DNA from: AP-15 sp045802495
GTDB lineage: Bacteria; Pseudomonadota; Alphaproteobacteria; ATCC43930; CGMCC-115725
Length of the DNA: 7,345 nt
Direction of reading: 5' to 3'
NCBI GenBank assembly: GCA_045802495.1
Contig: JBJMQW010000119.1
Coordinates: forward strand, 1-7,345
Positions 1 to 6,599 of the stretch are shown one piece after another. The notes beneath the pieces were generated by a model that was given only the letters and a program-made list of their open reading frames with translations, did no database searches and was not told where the DNA came from. The translations under genes and the position numbers were made by a program. Positions within the stretch are counted from its first letter, which is position 1. Each line of letters opens with the position of its first letter.

Positions 1-216
1 CCCGACAAAGGTTCCGGCATGCGCTACCGGGCGGTCCTGCAGGCTCAAGAGAATGCCGTAGCAGAACGGGTAGCCGACGAGCGCCGCGAGGAACAGCAGC
101 GGCGGTGCCATCATCAGCCAGCTGAACACGCCTTGGCGGTCGAGCCAAACTGCGAGCGGCGCGGCCCGACGCAGTTGCCGGTCGGCCCCGGCGAGCGGCT
201 GGGACCGGATAGTCAC
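1..216 (-). CDS. ABC transporter permease, MalF/UgpA type (N-terminal 72 codons, cut by the window edge)
   Basis: This is the start of an inner-membrane permease subunit of a binding-protein-dependent sugar-type importer. I read it by hand from a GTG at 214-216 as 72 uninterrupted codons to base 1. The first 29 residues are polar and basic, with several arginines (DRQLRRAAPLAVWLDRQ). They are followed by one long hydrophobic segment at about residues 30-60 (SWLMMAPPLLFLAALVGYPF), then LSLQDRP and FVG. That order is typical of MalF-family N-termini: a cytoplasmic tail, a first membrane helix ending in YP, then a short loop with F-V-G. It lies 82 bases downstream of the solute-binding protein gene on the same strand, which supports a shared operon. 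The GTG start has no clear Shine-Dalgarno and could be wrong by some codons, but I found no in-frame ATG between it and the upstream gene's stop. The second permease and the ATPase would be expected to the left of the window. Confidence 0.8.
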   Translation of the reverse strand, partial: MTIRSQPLAGADRQLRRAAPLAVWLDRQGVFSWLMMAPPLLFLAALVGYPFCYGILLSLQDRPVAHAGTFVG

Positions 217-226
217 TGTTTGTCGC

Positions 227-251
227 GATTCCCGGGTGTGACCCGGGCATC
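227..251. repeat. GC-rich palindrome between the binding-protein and permease genes (hairpin, possibly a dispersed intergenic repeat)
   Basis: The arms CCCGGGT (231-237) and ACCCGGG (241-247) pair perfectly around a GTG loop. After one mismatch (230/248) three more pairs (227-229 with 249-251) extend the stem. It lies in the 82-base gap between two genes of one ABC transporter. There is no T-run after it on the minus strand, so it is not a typical intrinsic terminator. It could slow 3'-5' mRNA decay so that more binding protein than permease is made, or act as a partial attenuator. From memory, CCCGGG-core palindromes flanked by GCAT and CGTCATT-like sequence are common dispersed intergenic elements in alphaproteobacteria, and CGTCATTGCGGGG follows nearby on the minus strand (262-274). 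The hairpin is seen directly; its role is inferred. Confidence 0.6.
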
Positions 252-298
252 TGCGTTGTGCCCCGCAATGACGATCAGCGGAGCTTCAGGTGCCATCA

Positions 299-1579
299 CT
301 ACACGGGCCGATAGATTTCCTTGAGTTGGGCCGCGGCGTTCTTGATCACCTCTTTGGTCGAGGCGCCGGCGCAGGCTTTGGCGAACATGTCGACAACGAC
401 GTATTTGGCGAGGCTTTCGGCGAGCGCACGGTTGGGCGGCGCCGGCCAACCGGGCAGATGAGCGCTCGCCAGCGCATCGCGGTAGGGGATGTTGCGCGGC
501 TCGACCTTCCACATCGGCGCGTTGTCATAGCCGTGCAGCATTGGCTGGTAATAACTGTCGGCTGAAGCATACCAGGCGCCCAGCTGCTTTTCGTCGGTCA
601 GCCAGCGCAGGAACGCCCGCGCCTCGTCCTTTGCCGGAGTAAAGTTTAAGATCGAGTGGCAGACCGAGTTCATCAAATGAAAACGCCCCTTCGGCCCCGC
701 CGGGTTCTGCGATTGGTCGGTCACCTTGGCAATCTCGGGGAAGTCGCGCTTGGCCAGCCACAGAATGCTCTCGGCATTATTGGTGCAGGAAATCTGTTCG
801 GCGAAGAAAGCCTTGTTGTTGCTGACATCGGTCCAACCGAGGACATCGTCGATCATCGTGTCCTTGAAGAATTTCCGTGCGAAGTCGACGGCGTGCGCGG
901 TCTCGTCGGAATCGATGACAACGGTTTTCCCGTCGGCCTCGACCTCGTGCCCGCCGTAAGACCATAGCAGCGGATAAATCCAGCCATGATTGTCGCCGAA
1001 GCCGTGGCCGAGCTCGAACCCGAACGGATGGTCCTTCGCCTTCAGCTTCTTGCCGACCTCGTAGAGCTCTTCCCAGGTATCGGGAAATTGCTTGACCCCG
1101 ACTTCGGCGAACCAATCGGTGCGCCAATTCATCAGCTGGCCGATGTTGCTGAAAGGGACTGCTTTCCATTTGCCGTTGACAATCCCCGCTTCCTTGGCGA
1201 CGTCGTACCAGCCCCCCTGGTTCTTTCCGGCCTCTTCGGCAATGTCACTGACGTCCAGCAATTTCTCATCGAACAGGAACGGATAGAGCAGAAAGATCAT
1301 CGTGACATCGGCCCCGGATCCGGTCTCGGTGATCGTGCTTATCCGGGTCGGCAGGCTTCCGACACTCGTCAGCTCGTAATTGATCTTGACCCCGGTTTCC
1401 TTCTCATAGGCGGGGGCCAATGTCTTTTGCATATACTCGTCGAAAGTCTTGATGAACGAGCTCTCGTGTAGAAAAGTCAGGGACTTGCTTTGGGCCGCTG
1501 CGGGTCGCGCGCCAATAGCAGCGCCCATCGCCCCGACTCCGGCGAGCTTTAGAAAGCCGCGGCGCGAAGTGGTGTCCAT
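299..1579 (-). CDS. Extracellular solute-binding protein, family 1 (Tat-exported), of an ABC importer
   Basis: This is a periplasmic binding protein of 426 residues, a usual length for family 1 (SBP_bac_1, carbohydrate-type importers). It would capture a solute and deliver it to the permease encoded next door. It opens with a twin-arginine signal: SRRGFLK at residues 5-11, a small hydrophobic stretch, then RPAAAQ with likely cleavage after A29. The mature protein begins with a beta strand (LTFLHESSF) and contains family-like segments: YEKETGVKINYE, GSGADVTMIF, W-RTDWF-EVGV and PDTWEELYEVGKKL. The last resembles the common P-TWDEL-E-A-KL motif. The frame stays open upstream for 68 more codons, but those overlap the preceding gene. 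The chosen ATG has AGGAG nine bases before it and puts the Tat motif at the very N-terminus. The gene starts 17 bases after the hydrolase stop, so it is probably co-transcribed with it. Tat export suggests that the protein folds in the cytoplasm. The solute is unknown. Confidence 0.93.
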   Translation of the reverse strand: MDTTSRRGFLKLAGVGAMGAAIGARPAAAQSKSLTFLHESSFIKTFDEYMQKTLAPAYEKETGVKINYELTSVGSLPTRISTITETGSGADVTMIFLLYPFLFDEKLLDVSDIAEEAGKNQGGWYDVAKEAGIVNGKWKAVPFSNIGQLMNWRTDWFAEVGVKQFPDTWEELYEVGKKLKAKDHPFGFELGHGFGDNHGWIYPLLWSYGGHEVEADGKTVVIDSDETAHAVDFARKFFKDTMIDDVLGWTDVSNNKAFFAEQISCTNNAESILWLAKRDFPEIAKVTDQSQNPAGPKGRFHLMNSVCHSILNFTPAKDEARAFLRWLTDEKQLGAWYASADSYYQPMLHGYDNAPMWKVEPRNIPYRDALASAHLPGWPAPPNRALAESLAKYVVVDMFAKACAGASTKEVIKNAAAQLKEIYRPV

Positions 1580-1588
1580 GCTGTCGCT

Positions 1589-1593
1589 CTCCT
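1589..1593 (-). promoter_or_regulatory. Shine-Dalgarno of the binding-protein gene
   Basis: AGGAG on the minus strand, nine bases before the ATG at 1577-1579. It settles the start: the longer open frame reaching 1783 would overlap the preceding hydrolase gene by almost 190 bases and bury the Tat signal inside the protein. Confidence 0.75.
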
Positions 1594-1596
1594 GTT

Positions 1597-3882
1597 TCAC
1601 GGAATCAGATAGATCGGGCTCGACCAGGCCTGATAGCCGTCTTCTTGCACTACCGAAACGTAGAACGACGAATCGTCCGAGGCCGCAAGCGCCAGGCGCC
1701 GTTCGACATCGACCCTGCACTCGGTCAGCTGCTCGGGCAGGCGACAAACGCTGAGCTTTCTCGCGAGCCCGCCCGCATCGCATATTATCGGTTCAGCGCC
1801 GACCTCTGAGATCGCCAGATCGAGATTGGCGTGTTCGGTCAGCACCTCCAACCGGCCGGCGTCGGCTTTCCGAAGAACGAGGTCCAAGCCGCCGAAATTG
1901 CCGGTAGTCAGCGCCTCCCACTCGAGATAGTCGCCCTCTCGGTCTATCCGTTTGTCCGGGTTCCAGAAATTGATCCGCCGCGCCTCGACAATCGCGTTGC
2001 CCCGGACCGTGGCCGACCCGTCCCAGATCGTCTGGCGGCCGCGGCCGCGATATTCCGCGCCTTCCCAAATCACCCGCAGCCGCCGGCTGTGCGCGGGTGC
2101 CGCATACGGCCGGAAGGTCTCCAGCACGTCCCGTCCCCGCCTCAACTCCACGCGCTCGATCGGCGCCGATCCGAAAACCCGCACGGCGAGGGTGATCTCA
2201 CGGTCGACGCAATGGAGGATGTCGCCCATCATCGCCTCGTCGACCAGGCGCGACGAAGTCGGGCCCAAGGCGGGATCCTCGGCAAAGAGTTCCGCCGGGT
2301 GATCGAAACGGGCCCGCACATCGAGCACCAGGCGATTGCCGGTGGTGCCGTAGTGGTGGCGGCGGCGCAGGCAATCTATTGCCGCGGCCCGCGTCAGCTC
2401 CGGCAATAGCAGGCAAGTTAGTCCGCCATAGGCGCCAAATGTGGAGGCGCCGGGATAGCTGGCGCCGGGGCGCCCCTTGTGGTCGTCGCTGTTGCACACG
2501 ATCCCGACGCGGTAGCCCATGTCGAGCGCGTCATAGAGCAGCCACTCGAATGTCCCCCAGGCAGAATGAATCTCCACCGAGCGCTCAATCCGGCCATCAT
2601 GGGCGATCCGGACATCGGCGTAACGACCGCCGACATGCGCGTTGACGACTGCGTCGTAGCCTTCGAGACGGCGAAACAGCTCGGCGGCCGAGGTGCAATC
2701 GCTGTCGAGATCCCTCTGATCGGAGACGAGCGCGTGTGAGGAACGGTGGATTGCGTTGTTCTCCTGCGCGAAATAGACATTGCGGTCGCCGCCCAGACCG
2801 GTATTGCCCGACCATTCGTAGCCGGGAAGCGTGACGAATTGACCGGGATCGTCAAAGGAGCGCGTCAGCTCGTTCAGCGCATCGTAAAAACCGCGAGTGA
2901 TCTGGAAATCGTTGCCCTGATGGCCGACCACATCAAGAAAAGCGCGATCCCGCGCAAAATGGAAATAGTGCAAGGCCGAGGCAGTGCCGATGGTCTCCTC
3001 GCTTTGCCCGTGCAGATCGCCCCAGTAAGGCAGCAGCGGAGAGTTTTCCACGATGCGCATCGGGTTCGATACCGCGAGCAGGCGATTTTCCTCGCCGAAG
3101 ACAGAGATCGTGAAATCCCCGGCCTGTTCGGCAGTCAGGCCTTCGATGGTCAAGACCGGGCTGCCGCGTTCGAACATGACGATTTCGGGTAGGCCGGAGG
3201 TCGGCAATGAAGGCGAAAGCCGCAGTGGTTCGTCGCCCATCGGCGATGGGTTGCCCCAGCGATCCTCCGACTTCAGACACAACCGGAAAGGAGCGCCGAC
3301 GCGCCGTCCCGTTGGCAGGACGGCCTTCCATACGACCGGCTTTCCCGCGACGATGTCGAGACACGGCGAATTCGGGACTTCGGTGAAGATGCCGGTCGCG
3401 ATCGGGTCGACGAAGAGCTTGAGCTGAAAATCCTTCTCGGCAAAGGTCTGCATCCGGATCCCGGGCGACCCCCGCCGACGGTCGCCGAGGCGGATGGTCA
3501 GCGTGTCGCCCTGACGCAAAAACCCCTGCAACACGCGGATGCTGATCGTGCGGTCCCATGGCCGGACATGGCCCTTGGGATCGAACCTCAGCTCCAGTTG
3601 CGCGCCGTTGCTGGCTTCGACCGAGACGTAATTGGGCGCTACCGGGTCGTTGAATTGCGGCCGGCCCATATCGGTCGCGAAGCGGGTGACCACCCGTACG
3701 GCTCCGGTATCGTCGATGCCGAAATAACCTGCCGTATAGGTGATCGTCAGCGAGGCGTAACTGCCCGCCTCGTAGGCGCCCGTCGGGGTCATCTCGGCGT
3801 GGCCGATGCGCGGCTGCAGCCACGTGTCGTTGACCTGGTTCGGATCCGCCCAGTGCGGTGTCAGCGACGACGCTGCGGCCAT
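1597..3882 (-). CDS. PHP-superfamily, DUF3604-like putative metal-dependent hydrolase (761 aa)
   Basis: This is probably a cytoplasmic metal-dependent hydrolase or phosphoesterase of unknown substrate; I see no signal peptide. The core, at about residues 285-520, holds the signs of a PHP-type metal site in order: YWGDLHGQS (286-294), VVGHQGND (318-325), GYEWSGNT (354-361), NAHVGGRYAD (414-423), VEIHSAWGTFEW (436-447) and CNSDDHKGRPG (463-473). H291, H321, H416, H439, D466 and H468 are candidate metal ligands. The usual HxH of motif I is H-G-Q here, so one expected histidine is glutamine. Residues 1-280 look beta-rich and include a possible immunoglobulin-like stretch (about 170-278). The tail (about 555-761) is also beta-rich and carries WEGAEYRGRGR (606-616). 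The length exceeds the plain DUF3604 core. The ATG lies one base after the stop of the upstream lyase gene (TGA-T-ATG) with only a weak GGTCGGG before it, so coupled translation is likely. The family call rests on remembered motifs, and no specific reaction is supported. Confidence 0.82.
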   Translation of the reverse strand: MAAASSLTPHWADPNQVNDTWLQPRIGHAEMTPTGAYEAGSYASLTITYTAGYFGIDDTGAVRVVTRFATDMGRPQFNDPVAPNYVSVEASNGAQLELRFDPKGHVRPWDRTISIRVLQGFLRQGDTLTIRLGDRRRGSPGIRMQTFAEKDFQLKLFVDPIATGIFTEVPNSPCLDIVAGKPVVWKAVLPTGRRVGAPFRLCLKSEDRWGNPSPMGDEPLRLSPSLPTSGLPEIVMFERGSPVLTIEGLTAEQAGDFTISVFGEENRLLAVSNPMRIVENSPLLPYWGDLHGQSEETIGTASALHYFHFARDRAFLDVVGHQGNDFQITRGFYDALNELTRSFDDPGQFVTLPGYEWSGNTGLGGDRNVYFAQENNAIHRSSHALVSDQRDLDSDCTSAAELFRRLEGYDAVVNAHVGGRYADVRIAHDGRIERSVEIHSAWGTFEWLLYDALDMGYRVGIVCNSDDHKGRPGASYPGASTFGAYGGLTCLLLPELTRAAAIDCLRRRHHYGTTGNRLVLDVRARFDHPAELFAEDPALGPTSSRLVDEAMMGDILHCVDREITLAVRVFGSAPIERVELRRGRDVLETFRPYAAPAHSRRLRVIWEGAEYRGRGRQTIWDGSATVRGNAIVEARRINFWNPDKRIDREGDYLEWEALTTGNFGGLDLVLRKADAGRLEVLTEHANLDLAISEVGAEPIICDAGGLARKLSVCRLPEQLTECRVDVERRLALAASDDSSFYVSVVQEDGYQAWSSPIYLIP

Positions 3883-3883
3883 A

Positions 3884-5251
3884 TCAACCCGACCGACGGG
3901 CGAGCATTTGATCGACCATTGCCGGGGCGGCGCCGAGATAATTGGCGGGATCGGTCAGTTCGCGCAGTTTCTCCAGGCCAAGAGGACCGGCGACGGCAGG
4001 GGTTTCCAAAAGCACATCGAGCAGCGCTCGGTCCTCCTCAATTGCCGCCCGACAGGCGTCGTACACCAGGTCGTGCGCTTCGTTGCGGCCGGTGTGCGGC
4101 GCCAGGTCCATCATCACCGCCTCGGCGACGATGAGCCCGTGCGTCATGGCCAAATTCTTGGCCATGCGAGCTGCATCGACGATCAGCCCACCAAGCATGA
4201 ATCGTGCCTGATGGACGGCTCCGGCGGCGTAGCCGAAGGCTTCCGGCACCGCCACCCATTCGACATGCCAAGGCCCTGTCGCCCGCTCGAAATCGGTTAC
4301 GACCGCATCCAGCACCAGCCCCGCTTGCTGACGCAGCACCTTGGCTGCGGCGAGGATCAGCTCGCAGGATATCGGGTTGCGCTTTTGCGGCATCGTCGAG
4401 CTCGATCCGCGGCCTTGCACGAAGGGCTCGGCCGCCTCGCCGAATTCGGTCGCCGACATCAGCATGACATCGAAGGCGATCTTGCCCAGGCTGCCCCCGA
4501 GCAGCGCCAGAACCTGCAAGGTCTCCGCGATGCCGTCGCGGACCACGTGCCAGGTGATCGCCGGGTCGCCGAGACCCAGTTCGCGGGCGAGCTCGGCGCG
4601 CGTTTCCAGACCCTTCTCAGCATTGCCGAGCGAGGCCAAAGTGCCGGCGGCGCCGCCGAATTGCACCAGCAGCACGCGCGGGCGGAGCTCGCGCAAGCGG
4701 TCGGCGTGCCGATCGAGCGCATAGAGCCAAACCGCAGCCTTGAAGCCGAAAGTCACCGGCAGCGCATGCTGCAGGTGGGTTCGTCCGGCCATCGGCGTGT
4801 CGCGATATTTGCGCGCGAGCTCGGCGAGGTGGCTGCGCACGGCCGTCAGGTCGTCTTCAATGAGCGCCAGCCCGGCACGGATCTGCAGCACTGCCGCCGT
4901 ATCCATGATGTCCTGAGTCGTGGCGCCCCAGTGTAGATAGCGACCCCCGGCGCCCGCCAATTCGGCCATCTGGCGGACGAGCGGAAGGATCGGGTAGCCG
5001 ACGGTCTCGGTTTCGCGCTTCAGGCGCGCCAGGTCGAGCGCCTCGCGGCCGCTGGCCAGCGCGCCCGCCGCATGCGCGATTGCCTCAGCCGCCTCGGCCG
5101 GAATGATCCCGAGCCGACCCTGGGCGCGCGCGAGCGCGGCCTCGACCTCCGCGCAGCGAGCCAAGAACGCGCTGTCGCCGAAGACCTCGCGCATTGGCGC
5201 GGCGCCGAACATGTCGGCGAAAATTGTCGAGTCGAGAGCACTGATCGCCAT
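3884..5251 (-). CDS. Fumarase/aspartase-superfamily lyase, related to 3-carboxy-cis,cis-muconate cycloisomerase and adenylosuccinate lyase
   Basis: This 455-residue cytoplasmic enzyme belongs to the superfamily that forms or breaks C-N or C-O bonds beta to a carboxylate, often releasing fumarate. Members are usually homotetramers with shared active sites. The three conserved regions are present: LHWGATTQDIMDT (106-118), GRTHLQHALPVTFG (156-169) with candidate catalytic H159, and the signature loop GSSSTMPQKRNP (282-293), which supplies the catalytic serine. A C-terminal helical domain of ADSL_C type follows (GRNEAHDLVYDAC at 388-400, then DPANYLG). The form LHWGATTQD is closest to the PcaB-like branch, but no beta-ketoadipate genes are nearby, so I give no pca name. 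The start is the ATG at 5249-5251, with GAGGG eight bases upstream. A TTG five codons earlier overlaps that Shine-Dalgarno and is unlikely. The neighbouring hydrolase and importer suggest a catabolic role, for example on an imported fumarate- or aspartate-linked compound; that is inference. Confidence 0.88.
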   Translation of the reverse strand: MAISALDSTIFADMFGAAPMREVFGDSAFLARCAEVEAALARAQGRLGIIPAEAAEAIAHAAGALASGREALDLARLKRETETVGYPILPLVRQMAELAGAGGRYLHWGATTQDIMDTAAVLQIRAGLALIEDDLTAVRSHLAELARKYRDTPMAGRTHLQHALPVTFGFKAAVWLYALDRHADRLRELRPRVLLVQFGGAAGTLASLGNAEKGLETRAELARELGLGDPAITWHVVRDGIAETLQVLALLGGSLGKIAFDVMLMSATEFGEAAEPFVQGRGSSSTMPQKRNPISCELILAAAKVLRQQAGLVLDAVVTDFERATGPWHVEWVAVPEAFGYAAGAVHQARFMLGGLIVDAARMAKNLAMTHGLIVAEAVMMDLAPHTGRNEAHDLVYDACRAAIEEDRALLDVLLETPAVAGPLGLEKLRELTDPANYLGAAPAMVDQMLARRSG

Positions 5252-5259
5252 AGAGGCTG

Positions 5260-5264
5260 CCCTC
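5260..5264 (-). promoter_or_regulatory. Shine-Dalgarno of the lyase gene, overlapping the bpt stop codon
   Basis: On the minus strand GAGGG lies eight bases before the lyase ATG. Its first two bases (GA) are also the last two bases of the bpt stop TGA at 5263-5265. A ribosome ending on bpt therefore covers the lyase start site, which points to translational coupling and leaves no room for a terminator between the genes. Confidence 0.7.
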
Positions 5265-6084
5265 AATGTGTGGAGCCGGCGTCCCTCGCCTTTCCCGAGA
5301 AGTCAACCCAGGACCCGGCAGCCAATCGCTCGAGCGCCGGAAAGCGGGCCTTGTATGCCATTTTAGGGCTGTCGGCGATCCAATAGCCGAGGTAAACGAA
5401 GGGCTGACCGTGGCGCCGGCATTGCTCTACCAGCCAGAGCACGCTCCACGTGCCGAGGCTGCGTTTTGGCTCCTGCGGATCATAATAGCTGTAGACGGCC
5501 GAAATGCCGTCGTCGAGAAGATCGATCAGCGATACTCCGACGAGGCTGTCGGACGCGTCGCGAAACTCGGCGATCCCGGTTCGCACGGGGGTATCCTCGA
5601 CCATGCCCCGGTAATCGCCATAAGTCATCGACGCCATGTCGCTGTCACGGTGTCGCGAGCGCTGATACGCCGAGAACAGTCCGAACTGCTCGGGCGTAGC
5701 CCGAGGGGCGAGCAGTCGGCCGGTGATATCGCGATTTATGTTGCGGATGCGCCGGATTGAGCGTGTGTCGGTAAAGCGGTCGACGGCGATCCGCACCGGC
5801 ACGCAGGCGGCGCAGTTGCGGCAGGCGGGTCGGTAAGCAAAGCGATGGCTGCGGCGAAACCCGGCGCGCGACAGATCATCGTAGAATAGCGCAGCTCCAT
5901 TTCCGCCGAGTTCGACGATCAGCTTGCGCTCGGCGCGACCGGGCAAGTAAGGGCAGCCGACGGGAGCGGTGGCGAAGAATTGGCGAAAGGGTGTTCCGGG
6001 ACCCTTGCCCGTCGATGGCGCGCGCGCCTCGCGCCGGAGCCATTCGCGTTTCTGTCGGTTTTCGGCCCCGGGCCTCAGATCCAT
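5263..6084 (-). CDS. bpt: Aspartate/glutamate leucyltransferase (Bpt, bacterial N-end rule enzyme)
   Basis: This 273-residue cytoplasmic aminoacyl-tRNA-protein transferase moves leucine (arginine in some relatives) from its tRNA to proteins with N-terminal Asp or Glu, marking them for ClpS/ClpAP-type degradation. Family hallmarks are clear: CPYLPGRAERKL (44-55), FRRSHRFAYRPAC-NC-AC (76-94, with C88, C91 and C94), TYGDYRGMVEDTPV (154-167), YSYYDPQEPKRSLGTWSVLW (198-217) and YLGYWIADSPKMAYKARF (231-248). The start at 6082-6084 has GAGGA six bases upstream. About 30 basic, probably disordered residues precede the conserved FRQFF-TAP segment, which is longer than I expect for alphaproteobacterial Bpt. 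I found no alternative start codon that would remove them. The stop overlaps the Shine-Dalgarno of the lyase gene, so bpt may head or feed the downstream catabolic transcript. The choice of Bpt over arginyltransferase rests on the usual bacterial assignment, not on a residue I can prove. Confidence 0.93.
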   Translation of the reverse strand: MDLRPGAENRQKREWLRREARAPSTGKGPGTPFRQFFATAPVGCPYLPGRAERKLIVELGGNGAALFYDDLSRAGFRRSHRFAYRPACRNCAACVPVRIAVDRFTDTRSIRRIRNINRDITGRLLAPRATPEQFGLFSAYQRSRHRDSDMASMTYGDYRGMVEDTPVRTGIAEFRDASDSLVGVSLIDLLDDGISAVYSYYDPQEPKRSLGTWSVLWLVEQCRRHGQPFVYLGYWIADSPKMAYKARFPALERLAAGSWVDFSGKARDAGSTH

Positions 6085-6186
6085 CGCATTTCCTCAATTC
6101 CAGCGCCGCGCATTCCGATGACGGACAGCTCGTTCCCGATTATGGCCGAGGGCATGCCGCGGGCGCCAGCCCTCTGCAAGCCTTCG
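6085..6186. other. Intergenic gap between the lipoprotein gene and bpt
   Basis: These 102 bases hold the bpt Shine-Dalgarno (GAGGA, 6091-6095) and a short inverted repeat, GAGGGC (6148-6153) with GCCCTC (6169-6174), whose 15-base loop makes it a weak hairpin with no T-run. CATAAT on the minus strand (about 6139-6144) resembles a -10 box but has no -35 at normal spacing. I see no convincing promoter or terminator. Confidence 0.35.
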
Positions 6187-6507
6187 TCAACGCAACGGTC
6201 CCGCGGTCCAGCGGAACCCGGTGAGGATATTCTCGTCGAACCGGCATTCGACCGCCAGATCCCGCGGCGCCGGCGCGCCTTCAGGAATATCGGTCCGGAC
6301 GGCCTCGACCTGCGCCGTGATCGTGGTCAGGCTGGTCGCCGACGCCTCGCTCTTCGTGATCTCGAGCGCGGCGCCCGGATTGGCGCGCCGCATGATGTCC
6401 GCGCACCGCTCGGAAAGGCTGACGCTGTGGGGAATCCCGCAGCCCGTGAGCTCCAAGCAGAGAAACGCGAGCACTGCAACAGCCGATGCTTGTCGGGAGT
6501 ACCGCAT
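6187..6507 (-). CDS. Small predicted lipoprotein of unknown function (106 aa)
   Basis: I do not recognise a family. The N-terminus is a good lipoprotein signal: basic residues at 2 and 5, a hydrophobic run AVAVLAFLCL, and the lipobox LTGC with the lipidated cysteine at residue 23. The mature part of about 84 residues holds two more cysteines (ERCADIM, VECRFDEN) that could form a disulphide in the periplasm, and it ends in FRWTAGPLR. The frame stays open upstream to 6666, but those codons would place an arginine- and proline-rich stretch ahead of the signal and run into the divergent gene, so the ATG at 6505-6507 is preferred. Its ribosome-binding site is weak. A possible promoter is TTGAAA (6538-6543) with GAGTAT (6515-6520), 17 bases apart, but the -10 match is poor. 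It ends 102 bases before bpt on the same strand, so it may or may not share a transcript with bpt. Confidence 0.7.
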   Translation of the reverse strand: MRYSRQASAVAVLAFLCLELTGCGIPHSVSLSERCADIMRRANPGAALEITKSEASATSLTTITAQVEAVRTDIPEGAPAPRDLAVECRFDENILTGFRWTAGPLR

Positions 6508-6599
6508 GCCGCCGATACTCTGCGGCAGCGTGCCGAATTTCAAACCGACTCCACCGGACGGGCGGAGGCGGCTGGGCCGGGTGATCATGGGGGTTCGAA

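Noticed and set aside
231..247. The CCCGGG hairpin as a Rho-independent terminator
   Set aside because: No T-run follows the stem on the minus strand, and the permease of the same transporter lies directly downstream.
1580..1783. N-terminal extension of the binding protein by 68 residues
   Set aside because: It overlaps the preceding gene, is Arg-rich, and would bury the Tat signal. AGGAG before the ATG at 1577-1579 supports the shorter form.
1831..2409. Plus-strand open frame of 192 codons inside the hydrolase gene region
   Set aside because: It is antisense to a well-supported gene and its protein is low-complexity Arg/Pro/Ala without motifs or a ribosome-binding site.
2933..3823. Minus-strand open frame of 296 codons within the hydrolase gene
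   Set aside because: It is an alternate-frame overlap on the same strand and its translation is Arg- and His-rich. The overlapping hydrolase frame has ordered motifs and coupled start/stop spacing.
3806..4936. Long plus-strand open frame (376 codons) opposite the lyase and the start of the hydrolase gene
   Set aside because: It is fully antisense to two genes with clear family motifs, and its translation is rich in Arg, His and Gln with no recognisable motif. This is the usual shadow frame of a GC-rich gene.
3884..5251. Naming the lyase pcaB (protocatechuate pathway)
   Set aside because: The motifs fit the PcaB-like branch, but no other protocatechuate or beta-ketoadipate genes are in the window, and the superfamily's substrates diverge widely at this level of similarity.
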